The notes under the pieces were generated by a model. The model was given only the letters and a program-made list of their open reading frames with translations. It did not search any database and was not told the DNA's origin. This document shows, one piece after another, positions 39,976 through 49,500 of a DNA stretch of 64,000 bases; positions within the stretch are counted from its first letter, which is position 1; every line of letters begins with the position of its first letter. This DNA is from Alphaproteobacteria bacterium (lineage in GTDB: Bacteria; Pseudomonadota; Alphaproteobacteria; Reyranellales; Reyranellaceae), in the NCBI GenBank assembly GCA_017308235.1, contig JAFKFL010000010.1:310001-374000 (forward strand), written 5' to 3'. The translations under genes and the position numbers were made by a program.

Positions 39976-42900
39976 GAGTGTGCCTCCCGAACGGCCGCCG
40001 GCACGGCAGCGCGCAGTTGCCAGCCCTTGACCAGGCTGTAGATGACGGGAATGACGACAAGGGTGAGCAGCGTGGAGCTTGCCATGCCACCCACCATGGG
40101 CACGGCAATGCGCTGCATCACCTCCGATCCGGTGCCGGTGCTCCATAGCAGCGGCAGCAGGCCCGCGACGATCGCGGTGACCGTCATCATCTTGGGCCGC
40201 ACCCGCTCGACGGCGCCTTCGACGATCGCTGCCCGCAGGTCGGCCGCGGTGGGCGCGCGGCCCTCGGCGGCGCAGACTTCGCGGCGATGCGCCCATGCCG
40301 AGTCGAGATAGATCAGCATCACCACGCCTGTTTCGGCGGCAACGCCGGCAAGTGCGATGAACCCCACCGCGACCGCGACGCTCATGTTGAAGCCCATCCA
40401 CCAGATGAGCCACAGTCCGCCGACCAGCGAGAACGGCAGCGACAGCATCACAATCAACGTCTCGGCGATGCGGCCGAAGTTGAGATAGAGCAGCACGAAG
40501 ATCAGCAGCAGGGTCGCCGGCACGACGACCTGCAGCCGCGCCTCGGCCCGCTGCAGATATTCGAACTGGCCGCTCCACACGGCGACAGTGCCGGGCGGCA
40601 GCACGACCTTGTCGCGCACCGCCTTCTGCGCATCGGCGACATAGCCCGCAAGATCGCGGTCGCGAAAATCGACGAAGACATATACCGCAAGCCGCGCATC
40701 CTCGGTACGAATCGAGGTCGGCCCCTGCGTCAATCTCACCTCGGCCAGTTGTCCGAGGGGCAACTGGCCGCCATTCATGGTTGGCACCAGGACCTCCTGC
40801 GCAATAGCGCGCGGATTGGAGCGCAGGTCGCGCGGATAGCGCACGTTCACCGAGTAGCGCTCGCGGCCCTCGACGGTGGTCGTCACCGTCTCGCCGCCCA
40901 GCGCGCTCGCGACCGCCTGCTGCACGTCGTCGAGCCGAACGCCGTACTGTGCCAGCCGCTCGCGGTCGGGAACGACATCGAGGAAGTAGCCGCCGGTGAC
41001 GCGCTCGGCATAGGCCGATGTGGTACCCGGCACAGTGCGGATCGCCGCCTCGACTTCGCGCGCGGCCTTCTCGAGCTGGCCGTAATCATGGCCCAAAAGT
41101 TTGACGCCGACCGGCGTACGGATGCCGGTCGCCAACATGTCGATGCGGGCGCGGATCGGCATGGTCCAGGCGTTGCTGATGCCAGGGAACTGCAATGCGC
41201 CGTCCATCTCGGCGACCAGCTTGTCGACCGTCATGCCGGGCCGCCATTCCGACCTGGGCTTGAGGTTGATCACCGTCTCGAACATCTCGAGCGGTGCCGG
41301 ATCGGTCGCCGTCATCGCGCGGCCAGCCTTGCCGAACACCGATGCGACTTCGGGGAACGATTTGATGATCTTGTCCTGGGTCTGCAGCAGCTCGGCCGAC
41401 TTGGTGACCGACAGGCCCGGCAACGTCGTCGGCATGTAGAACAGCGTGCCCTCGTTCAACTCGGGCATGAACTCCGCGCCGATACGCTCTGCCGGCCAGA
41501 TCGTGACGGCGAGCGCCGCCGCGGCCAGCGCGACCGTGAGCCAGCGCGCACGCAGCACCAAGCCGATCACCGGTCGATAGAGCCAGATCAGGGCGCGGTT
41601 CACCGGGTTGCGATGTTCGGGCAGGATCCGCCCACGCACGAACAGCATCATCAGTGCCGGCACCAATGTGACCGACAGCAAGGCCGCCGATCCCATGGCA
41701 AGGCTCTTGGTCCAGGCGAGCGGCTTGAACAGCCGACCCTCCTGATCCTCCAGCGAGAAGATCGGCAGGAACGATACGGTGATGATCAGCAGACTGAAGA
41801 ACAGCGCCGGCCCCACTTCCACCGCAGCATCGACGATTGCTGCGCCGCGCGACTGGCCGGGCTGCAGCCGTTCGAGGTGCTTGTGGGCGTTCTCGATCAT
41901 GACGATGGCGGCGTCGATCATGGCGCCGATGGCGATGGCGATGCCGCCGAGACTCATGATGTTGGAGCCGACGCCCAGCGCCTGCATGGCGATGAAGGCC
42001 ATCAATACACCGATCGGCAAGGTCACGATCGCCACCAGCGCCGAGCGCACGTGCAACAAGAAGACGACGCAGACCAGCGCCACGACGACGCTTTCCTCGA
42101 TCAGCGTCGATTTCAGCGTGTCGATGGCGCGATGGATCAGATCGGAGCGGTCATAGACCGTCTCGATATGCACGCCTTCCGGAAGGCTCGGTGCCATCTC
42201 CTTGATCCGTGCCTTCACCTTGTCGATGACGTCGAGCGCGTTCTGGCCGAAGCGCTGCAGGGCGATGCCGGCCACAACCTCACCCTCGCCATTGAGCTCG
42301 GTGACGCCGCGCCGCTCGTCGGGCCCCAGCTCGACGCGTGCCACGTCGCGCAGCAACACCGGCGCTTGACCGTCAGCCGTCAGCACGATGTTCCTAAGAT
42401 CGTCCGGTCCCTTGAGGTAGCCACGGCCGCGCACCATGAACTCGGTCTCGGCCATCTCGACCACGCGGCCGCCGGTTTCTCGATTGCTGGCGCGGATCGC
42501 GTCGATCACCTGGCCGAGCGGGATGCCGAAGGCACGCAGCTTCGCCGGATCGACGACGACGTTGTACTGACGCACGAAGCCGCCGACGCTCGCCACCTCG
42601 GCCACGCCCGGCGCCTTGGCAATGCCGAAGCGGATGTACCAGTCCTGCAGCGAGCGCAGCTCGGCGAGGCTCCTGTCAGCAGCAGTGACGACATATTCGT
42701 AGACCCAACCGACGCCGGTCGCGTCCGGGCCGAGCGCGGGCTTCACGTCTGATGGCAGCTTGGCGGTACCGGAGTTCAGATATTCGAGCACACGGCTGCG
42801 CGCCCAATAGATGTCGGTGCCGTCCTCGAAGATCACGTAGACGAACGACACACCGAAGAAGGAGAAGCCGCGCACCGCCTTGCTGCGCGGCACGGCGAGC

Positions 42901-43118
42901 AGCGCCGTGGTCAGCGGATAGGTCACCTGGTCCTCGACCACCTGCGGCGCCTGCCCCGGCATCTCGGTGTAGACGATCACCTGGGTGTCGGAGAGGTCGG
43001 GAATGGCGTCGAGTGGCAATCGCCCGACCGAATAGAGGCCGCCGGCGGTGAGCGCGACCGCGAGGATCAGCATCAAGAGAATGTTGCGCGCCGACCAGCG
43101 GATGACCGACGCGATCAT
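39972..43118 (-). CDS. cusA: Cu(I)/Ag(I) RND efflux permease, CusA-like
   Basis: This 1048-residue inner-membrane permease carries the three periplasmic methionines that bind copper in E. coli CusA. They are M562 (YMPTTLPG), M612 (PLEMFET) and M661 (RIDMLATG), each exactly 11 positions before CusA M573, M623 and M672 (numbers from memory). TM4 reads GGIAIAIGAMIDAAIVMIEN (D402, E409), the CusA/HME4 form without the first CzcA aspartate. It overlaps the adaptor gene upstream and the small lipoprotein gene downstream by four bases each. Predicted role: export of Cu(I) and Ag(I) from the periplasm and possibly the cytoplasm. Confidence 0.95.
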   Translation of the reverse strand: MIASVIRWSARNILLMLILAVALTAGGLYSVGRLPLDAIPDLSDTQVIVYTEMPGQAPQVVEDQVTYPLTTALLAVPRSKAVRGFSFFGVSFVYVIFEDGTDIYWARSRVLEYLNSGTAKLPSDVKPALGPDATGVGWVYEYVVTAADRSLAELRSLQDWYIRFGIAKAPGVAEVASVGGFVRQYNVVVDPAKLRAFGIPLGQVIDAIRASNRETGGRVVEMAETEFMVRGRGYLKGPDDLRNIVLTADGQAPVLLRDVARVELGPDERRGVTELNGEGEVVAGIALQRFGQNALDVIDKVKARIKEMAPSLPEGVHIETVYDRSDLIHRAIDTLKSTLIEESVVVALVCVVFLLHVRSALVAIVTLPIGVLMAFIAMQALGVGSNIMSLGGIAIAIGAMIDAAIVMIENAHKHLERLQPGQSRGAAIVDAAVEVGPALFFSLLIITVSFLPIFSLEDQEGRLFKPLAWTKSLAMGSAALLSVTLVPALMMLFVRGRILPEHRNPVNRALIWLYRPVIGLVLRARWLTVALAAAALAVTIWPAERIGAEFMPELNEGTLFYMPTTLPGLSVTKSAELLQTQDKIIKSFPEVASVFGKAGRAMTATDPAPLEMFETVINLKPRSEWRPGMTVDKLVAEMDGALQFPGISNAWTMPIRARIDMLATGIRTPVGVKLLGHDYGQLEKAAREVEAAIRTVPGTTSAYAERVTGGYFLDVVPDRERLAQYGVRLDDVQQAVASALGGETVTTTVEGRERYSVNVRYPRDLRSNPRAIAQEVLVPTMNGGQLPLGQLAEVRLTQGPTSIRTEDARLAVYVFVDFRDRDLAGYVADAQKAVRDKVVLPPGTVAVWSGQFEYLQRAEARLQVVVPATLLLIFVLLYLNFGRIAETLIVMLSLPFSLVGGLWLIWWMGFNMSVAVAVGFIALAGVAAETGVVMLIYLDSAWAHRREVCAAEGRAPTAADLRAAIVEGAVERVRPKMMTVTAIVAGLLPLLWSTGTGSEVMQRIAVPMVGGMASSTLLTLVVIPVIYSLVKGWQLRAAVPAAVREAHS

Positions 43119-44317
43119 TTGCCGTCTCCCGCCGTGAAGGCGGCGAGCGCCGCACGCAGGTTGCTCTCGGCGTCGATCAGGAAGGTGGCCGAGGTCACCA
43201 CCTTCTCGCCGGCCTTGAGGCCGCCGCGCACCTGCACGTAGCCGCCGGCGTGGGCGCCCAGCTCGACGCGGCGCGGCTCGTAGCGGCCCTCGCCGCGCTC
43301 GACCAGCACGACCTGGCGCAGGCCGCTGTCTATTACCGCCGATTCAGGAACTGCAATGGAATTGCCCAGCGGTGTCGCGATCTCGACGGTCGCCGCCATG
43401 TCGGCGCGCAGCAAGCCGTCGGGATTGGCGACTTCGATGCGCAGCCGCGCCGTGCGGCTCTTGGCGCCGACGCTGGGATAGATGAACCCGACCTTGCCGG
43501 CGATCGGCCGGTCGGGCCAGGCGTTGACCGTGACCTTCGCCGGATCGCCCACCTTCACGAAGGCCAGGTCCTGCTCGTAGACATCGGCCATGACCCACAT
43601 GGTCGAGGTGTCGACGATGCGGAACAGCACATCGCCCGGCTGAAAGCGCGCGCCTTCGATCGCCATTTTCTCGATGACGGTGCCGCTCGCCGGCGCCGGG
43701 ATGCCGATGACGCGCGGCGGCGTCTCGCCACGCCGCAACTTGTCGAACTCGGCCTGCGGATAGTCGAGGTTGCGCAAGCGGTTGTCGGCCACCTCCTGCC
43801 GCCCCTGCACGCCGCGCGCCACGAGATATTCCTGCTGCAGCACATTCAGCTCGGGACTGTAGACATCGAACAGCGTCTGCCCGCGCTGCACGACGTCGCC
43901 GGTCGCGCTCACCCGCAGCTTCTCGATCCAGCCGCCGAACCGAGGCGCCACGACATATTGCTTGCGCTCGTCGAACTGCAGGCTCGCGAAGGTGCGGATG
44001 GTGCGGCTGAGCGCGCGCTCCTGCACGACCTCGCTGCGCACGCCGAGCCGTTGCACCTTGTCGAGGCTGATCTTGACCGTGCCGGGCACCGCAGCGGCCT
44101 CGTCGGCACAGACCGCGATATAGTCCATGCCCATGGAATCCTTTTTCGGCACCGGCGAGGTGTCGGGCGCTCCCATGGGATTGCGGTAATATTTGACCTT
44201 GCCGTCCTTGCAGACATCCGATGCCTGCGCCGCTGCGACCGAGGCAAATCCGACGGCGGCCCAAAGGCCGATGAGAGCGGGCACGATCCAGCGCGCCCGA
44301 CGACGTTCCGTTGACAT
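43115..44317 (-). CDS. cusB: Cus-type periplasmic adaptor with metal-binding N-terminus
   Basis: This 400-residue membrane-fusion protein has a signal peptide (about residues 10-32). A heavy-metal-binding segment follows at about 36-72 (KVKYYRNPMG then KKDSMGMDYIAVC), of the type seen in CusB-like adaptors. Further on are a lipoyl half with APRFGGWIEKLRVSATGDVVQRG, a short hairpin at about 160-200, a second lipoyl half (IPAPASGTVIEKMAIEGARFQPGD) and barrel domains. Its stop overlaps the CusA start by four bases (ATGA). Methionines in the N-terminal segment are likely Cu(I)/Ag(I) ligands that hand metal to the pump. Confidence 0.93.
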   Translation of the reverse strand: MSTERRRARWIVPALIGLWAAVGFASVAAAQASDVCKDGKVKYYRNPMGAPDTSPVPKKDSMGMDYIAVCADEAAAVPGTVKISLDKVQRLGVRSEVVQERALSRTIRTFASLQFDERKQYVVAPRFGGWIEKLRVSATGDVVQRGQTLFDVYSPELNVLQQEYLVARGVQGRQEVADNRLRNLDYPQAEFDKLRRGETPPRVIGIPAPASGTVIEKMAIEGARFQPGDVLFRIVDTSTMWVMADVYEQDLAFVKVGDPAKVTVNAWPDRPIAGKVGFIYPSVGAKSRTARLRIEVANPDGLLRADMAATVEIATPLGNSIAVPESAVIDSGLRQVVLVERGEGRYEPRRVELGAHAGGYVQVRGGLKAGEKVVTSATFLIDAESNLRAALAAFTAGDGK

Positions 44318-44389
44318 GAGAAACTCCTGTAGACGCGCGCGCCTGCACGCCCACGCCAGGCGGCAAACGACCTTCGTTTAGTCAGGAGC

Positions 44390-44734
44390 TCAGGATCGAG
44401 GTGGCGTCGGGTCGGGTGGTGGCGAGAGACCGCGCAGGGCTGCGAACCGGTCGGGCCAGATCTCGCTGCCGCCCGCCGGGACCGCGAGTGCGGCGGAGGC
44501 GACGATCAGCGACGGCATCATGCCGACGCAAGCCACCACGCAGCCGGCCGCACTCGGCGGGCACGGCATGCCCTGGCACTCAGGGCAATGCTGGGTGCAA
44601 AGCGTGCCGATGGTTGCATGCGAGTGATCGGCAGAAGAAGCCGACGGCATCCAGGCATACGCAACCGTCGGCAATGCCGCCGCCAACACGGCGAGGCAGC
44701 CCAAAAATGCCGACAGGAAGCGCAAACGCACCAT
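44390..44734 (-). CDS. Small Cys/His-rich membrane or secreted protein
   Basis: This 114-residue product has a signal/anchor helix at about residues 5-27. Next is a Cys/His-rich loop (SADHSHATIGTLCTQHCPECQG, then a further Cys), a second hydrophobic stretch at about 65-90, and a Pro-rich tail. No family is confidently named; it is in the style of small proteins found beside copper and other metal efflux genes. It lies 72 bases ahead of the adaptor gene and probably leads the Cus-type operon. ATG 44734 is preferred over an in-frame TTG at 44776; neither has a strong ribosome-binding site. Confidence 0.6.
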   Translation of the reverse strand: MVRLRFLSAFLGCLAVLAAALPTVAYAWMPSASSADHSHATIGTLCTQHCPECQGMPCPPSAAGCVVACVGMMPSLIVASAALAVPAGGSEIWPDRFAALRGLSPPPDPTPPRS

Positions 44735-44823
44735 ATGGCTATGATGCTGACCGGCAGCCGCATTGCCAAGAGCCAATACATCAAAGATCTGCGACCTTCA
44801 GTCTGCGGATCATAACCGTGTTT

Positions 44824-44848
44824 GCAGGCGTAATAGCATTACGCTTGC
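44824..44848. promoter_or_regulatory. 25-base palindrome between divergent metal operons
   Basis: An inner perfect inverted repeat (GCGTAAT, 3-base spacer, ATTACGC; 44828-44844) is extended by a matching GCA/TGC pair on the outside with one mismatch between. It lies in the 136-base region between the Cus-type operon (start 44734, minus) and the Czc-type operon (start 44871, plus), 22 bases ahead of the latter start. It is best read as an operator for a dimeric regulator controlling both operons. It does not match the CueR/MerR pattern. No regulator gene is adjacent. Confidence 0.65.
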
Positions 44849-44870
44849 TTCATGGGGTATTGGGCGCGCC

Positions 44871-45290
44871 GTGAAATCAAACGTCGCCTTGCTTCCCCGG
44901 TCCCTGGACCGGCTGGCTGCCGCAGCCCTGCTGACGGTTGTGCTTGCCCTGTCTGCGCTGGCGCCGGCCATGGCAATGGCGGCGGAACGGGCGCAGCCGA
45001 CGGCGATCGTGGCCACCGCGAACACCTTGGACGTGCTCGCCGAGGCAGCGTTGTCATCGCAGACCGATGATGGCGACATCGCGGTCTGCGCGATCTGCAA
45101 GAGTCCGGTCTGCACGGGACACAGCGCAGTGCTCACTGCGTCGAGCCCCGACAGCGTTGTGCCTGTCGCCTGGACCCTTGTCCCGTCGCTTCCGTTCGCC
45201 GCGCCGAAGCCGCTGCCGGCCGGCCCGCCCTCTCGCACCTCCGCCCTCCCGCTCGCCTTCAATCCCCGCGCCCCTCCGTCCGTCGGCTGA
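44871..45290 (+). CDS. Small secreted protein with CxxC-x4-C-x2-H motif
   Basis: This 139-residue product has a signal or anchor helix at about residues 13-36. A central short motif VCAICKSPVCTGH at about 82-94 holds three Cys and one His, a plausible metal site. The C-terminus is Pro/Ala-rich. The GTG at 44871 is chosen because it starts the basic-hydrophobic leader; in-frame sequence from 44763 would overlap the operator. It appears to lead the Czc-type operon, 75 bases ahead of the adaptor gene, mirroring the Cys-rich leader gene of the divergent Cus-type operon. No named family assigned (it may be DUF2946-like). Confidence 0.6.
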   Translation: MKSNVALLPRSLDRLAAAALLTVVLALSALAPAMAMAAERAQPTAIVATANTLDVLAEAALSSQTDDGDIAVCAICKSPVCTGHSAVLTASSPDSVVPVAWTLVPSLPFAAPKPLPAGPPSRTSALPLAFNPRAPPSVG

Positions 45291-45365
45291 CGCCGACACG
45301 AGGGTACGCGCCGCAAGACGCACCGCCTTCGCTGTCGGCCCCTGACCGACGACGAGGGAATATCG

Positions 45366-46538
45366 ATGCGTGCTTCGAGAAAGATTATCTATTTTGGCGT
45401 TCTCATCGCTGCGGCCGCCCTGGTCGCATCGATGACGTTCCGTCTCTCGTCCGGTGTGATGGCACCGGAAGCGGCGACCCACGATGAGAAGCCGTCGGCA
45501 CCGGCGCTCAAGCTCGGTGCGGACGAGATCCGCCGCGCCGGCATCAAGGTCGAGCGGCTCGAAGCGGCGGAGTACGCCGCGACGCTGGCAGCCTTCGGCA
45601 CGGTGGGGCCCAACCGCAATGCTTTCGCACGTGTCACCCCGCCGGTCGCGGGCCGGCTGGTTAAAGTAGCCGTAGACCTTGGTGCCGAAGTTCCCGCCGG
45701 CTCACCACTCGCCGTGCTCGAAAGCCCCGAGCTCGCCGAGGCGCGGACCGCATTCCGACAGAGCCAGACCGAGCTCGATCTCGCCCGCCTCAATCTCGAT
45801 CGCGCGCAGAAGCTTTCGGTCGATGCCGCGATCGCCCAGAAGGATGTGCTGCGGACGCGCGCCGACTACGAACGCGCGCGGGCGGCGCTGGCTGCCGCCG
45901 AAGCGCGGCTTGCGACACTGGGCGTCACCGCCGAGCCACCGGCCGGAAGCTCGCCGGCCAGTCTGACGGTGAGCGCGCCGCTTGCGGGGACAATCGTCGA
46001 GCGCACGGCAGTGCTGGGTGAATATGCGCAGGCCTATCAGCCGCTGTTCACCGTCGCTGACCTTTCGACGATCTGGGTCGAGACCAACCTCTACGACCGA
46101 GACCTCGCCCACGTTGCCGTCGGCGCCTCGGCGACCATCACCGTCAGCGCCTATCCGGACCGCCGCTTCGACGGCAAGGTGACCTACATCGGCAATATCC
46201 TCGACAAGGACACGCGCACAGCGGTGGCACGGATCGAGGTCGCCAACGCCGACGGCCGGCTGAAGCCGGGGCTGTTCGCCAATGTCGAGATCGCGACATC
46301 CGGCAAACGGAAGGCGCTGCGCGTGCCCGAGGGCGCGCTGGTGCTGCTGCAGGGGCAGATGACCGCGTTTGTCGCAATCGGCGACGGCTTCGAGCCGCGC
46401 CCCGTCGAGACCGGCGAGCGCAGCGGCGGCATGGTGATCGTGCGGTCGGGACTCGAAGCTGGCGACGAGGTCGTCGTGTCCGGCGCCTATGCGCTAAAGG
46501 CGCGCCTGCTGAAGTCGCAGATCGGCGCCGCCGACTAG
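45366..46538 (+). CDS. Czc-type periplasmic adaptor
   Basis: This 390-residue membrane-fusion protein of the CzcB kind has an N-terminal anchor helix at about residues 6-28. The first lipoyl half has VTPPVAGRLVKVAVDLGAEVPAGSPLAVLESPEL, followed by a coiled-coil hairpin at about 125-180. The second lipoyl half has SAPLAGTIVERTAVLGEYAQAYQPLFTVADLSTIWVETNLYDRD, then barrel and C-terminal domains. No metal-binding extension is seen. It precedes the permease gene by 11 bases. Predicted to couple the pump at 46550 to its outer-membrane channel. Confidence 0.92.
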   Translation: MRASRKIIYFGVLIAAAALVASMTFRLSSGVMAPEAATHDEKPSAPALKLGADEIRRAGIKVERLEAAEYAATLAAFGTVGPNRNAFARVTPPVAGRLVKVAVDLGAEVPAGSPLAVLESPELAEARTAFRQSQTELDLARLNLDRAQKLSVDAAIAQKDVLRTRADYERARAALAAAEARLATLGVTAEPPAGSSPASLTVSAPLAGTIVERTAVLGEYAQAYQPLFTVADLSTIWVETNLYDRDLAHVAVGASATITVSAYPDRRFDGKVTYIGNILDKDTRTAVARIEVANADGRLKPGLFANVEIATSGKRKALRVPEGALVLLQGQMTAFVAIGDGFEPRPVETGERSGGMVIVRSGLEAGDEVVVSGAYALKARLLKSQIGAAD

Positions 46539-46549
46539 GAGCGCGAACC

Positions 46550-49500
46550 GTGCTGACCGCCATCGTGCAGCTTTCGCTGCGCTACAAGCTCCTGGTGATC
46601 GTGGCGTTCGCGATCGTCGTGTTCCTGGGCGTGCGCGCCTTCCAGCAGGTGCCGGTCGACGCGTTCCCCGACGTCACGCCGGTCCAGGTGAATGTCTATA
46701 CCGAGTCGCCGGGCCTCGCCGCGGAGGACGTCGAGACCCTGCTCACCTTTCCGGTCGAGACGGCGATGGCGGGCCTGCCGGGCGTCGAGCAGGTGCGCTC
46801 GATCTCGCTGTTCGGCCTCTCCTATGTCAGCATCTACTTCAGCGATTCGACCGACATCTATTTCGCGCGCCGCCTGGTCGGCGAGAAGCTCGCCGAAGCC
46901 AAGGCCCGCATTCCCGCAGGCTATGGCGAGCCCATCCTCGGGCCCAACTCCACCGGCCTCGGCCAGGTCTTCTGGTACACGATCGAATCGGCCGACCAGA
47001 AGCTCTCGAACATGGACCTGCGCACGCTGCAGGACTGGACGGTTCGTTTGATGGTGCGGACCGCACCGGGCGTCGACGACGTCACCTCATGGGGCGGCCA
47101 CGAGAAGCAGTTCCAGGTCCTGATCGATCCGCAGCGCCTGATCAAGTTCGGTCTTGGCCTCAAGGAGGTGATGGAAGCCCTGGACGCCAACAACCGGCAG
47201 GTCGGTGGTCAGTACATCGATCGTGGCCAGGAGCAATATCTGGTGCGCGGGTTGGGCCGGGTCTCCAGTGTCGCCAACATCGCCGACATCGTGATCGCCA
47301 CACGTGAGGCGACACCGATCCGGATCCGCGACGTCGCCGACGTGAAGGAGGCGCCGGGCCTGCGCTTCGGTGCGGTGACCCGCGACGGCAAGGAAGTCGT
47401 CTTGGGGATCGCGCTGCAGCGCTTCGGCGAGAACGCCGCCAAGGTCGCCGACGTGGTGAAGGCCAAGCTCGATCTTGTGCGCAAGGCGCTGCCGGCCGGC
47501 GTGACGCTCAACGCGGTCTACGATCGCACCGAACTGGTCGAAAAGGCCGTATCGACGGCCGAACGCGCCTTGATCGAAGGATCGGTGCTGGTCGCCGTCA
47601 TCCTCTTCCTTTTCCTCGGCGAGCTCCGATCGGCGGTGGTGGTGATCGTCGCCCTGCCGCTGGCCATGCTGATCGCCTTCATCCTGATGCAGCTGACCGG
47701 CCTTTCCGCCAACCTGATGTCGCTCGCCGGACTCGCGATCGGCATCGGCATGATGGTCGATGGCGCCGTCGTGATGGTGGAGAACAGTTACCGCTTCCTG
47801 AGCCACCACAGGGACCAGGTTGCGAGAGAACATGCCGCGGGCCGCAGCGAGATCATCCTCCGGGCGGCTTCAGAGGTGGTCAATCCGATCGCCTTCGCCA
47901 TCCTGATCATCATCGTCGTGTTCCTGCCGCTGTTCAGCCTGACCGACCTCGAAGGCAAGCTGTTCAAGCCGATGGCGCTCACCATCACCTTCGCCATGGT
48001 GGGATCGCTGCTCCTCACCATGACCTTCGTCCCCGTTCTTTCGGCGATCCTGCTGCGGCCGAAGGAGGAGAAGGACACCTTCATCGTGCGCTGGGTCAAG
48101 GCGTTCTACCTGCCGCTGCTCGACCATGCGCTCGACGCCAAGCGGCAAACCATGACGTTGGCGCTTGCACTGCTCGTCGGAGCGTTCGCGCTGTTCCCGT
48201 TCCTCGGCAAGGAATTCATGCCGCAACTGCAGGAGGGAATGCTGCAGTTCCGCGTCACCAGCATTCCTTCGACGTCGCTCGATGAATCGATCGAAGTGTC
48301 GAAACAGGTCGAGGGTACCCTGGCGGGCTTCCCGCAGGTCACATCGACGCTCGCCACGATCGGCCGGGCCGAGAAGGGTGAGACCAACGATGTGAATTAC
48401 ATGGAGGTCAATGTTTCCCTGAAGCCGATTTCGGACTGGCCGAAAGCGATCTCCTATCAGGCCCTCGCGGCGGAGATGCAGAAGAAGATCGAAAAGGACG
48501 TACCGACAGTGGTTGTCGCGCCGACCCAGCCGATCCAATCACGGGTCGAGGAGCTGATCTCGGGCGTTCGGGCGACGCTGGCGCTGAAGCTCTATGGCGA
48601 GGACCTGCCGACGCTCGACCGCTTCTCCGGCCAGATCAAGAACGTGCTCGCGACGATCCCTGGCGTTACCGACCTGTCGCTGGAGGCCAACACCGGCAAG
48701 CCGCAGATCTCGATTCGGCCCGACGCACCGACCATGGCGCGCTATGGCGTCAGCACCGCGGAGCTCATGGAGATCGTGCGTGCCGGCATCGGCGGCCAGG
48801 CGGTCAGCACGTTGATCGATGGCACGAAGCGCTTCGACATCGTGGCCTGGTTGCCCGAGCAGCACCGCAAGGACATCGAGGCCATCCAGAACATCCCGGT
48901 GCGCACCCAGACCGGCGCGCTGGTGCCGCTTTCCCAGCTCGCCAGGATCGAGGTCGACGATGGTTATTCCTTCGTCCGCCGCGAGCAGCTCCAGCGCTAT
49001 GCCGTGATCCAGATGGATGTCCGCGACCGCGCGGTCGATGCCTTCGTGGCCGACGCCAACGTGGCCATCGCCAAGCAGGTGAAGCTGCCGACCGGCTACT
49101 ACATCGAATGGGGCGGCGCTTTCGAGAACCAGCAGCGGGCGATGACACGGCTCGCGCTGATCGTGCCGCTCACCATCGGCCTCATCTTCATCCTGCTCTA
49201 CACCGCCTTCAATTCGGTACCGCATGCCACGATGATCATCGCCAACGTGCCGTTCGCGCTGGTGGGCGGCATCGTGGGTCTCTTCGTCACCGGCCAGTAT
49301 CTCTCGGTGCCGTCGGCCATCGGCTTCATCGCCGTGTTCGGCGTCGCCATGCTGAACGGCATCGTCCTGGTCTCGTTCATGAACGAGCAGCTCCGCCTCG
49401 GGCGCTCCATCCGCGAAGCCGTGCGCGAAGCCGCCGCGTTGCGATTGCGGCCGGTGTTGATGACGGCATCGGTGGCGATCCTGGGCCTGCTGCCCATGCT

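Noticed and set aside
40287-42752. Plus-strand open frame of 821 codons opposite cusA
   Set aside because: Antisense shadow of a conserved permease; composition is rich in His, Arg, Asp and Gln with no family features.
44824-44848. Reading the palindrome as a CueR/MerR operator
   Set aside because: The half-sites (GCGTAAT) and the 3-base centre do not match the GGAAGG-type CueR pattern or its spacing.
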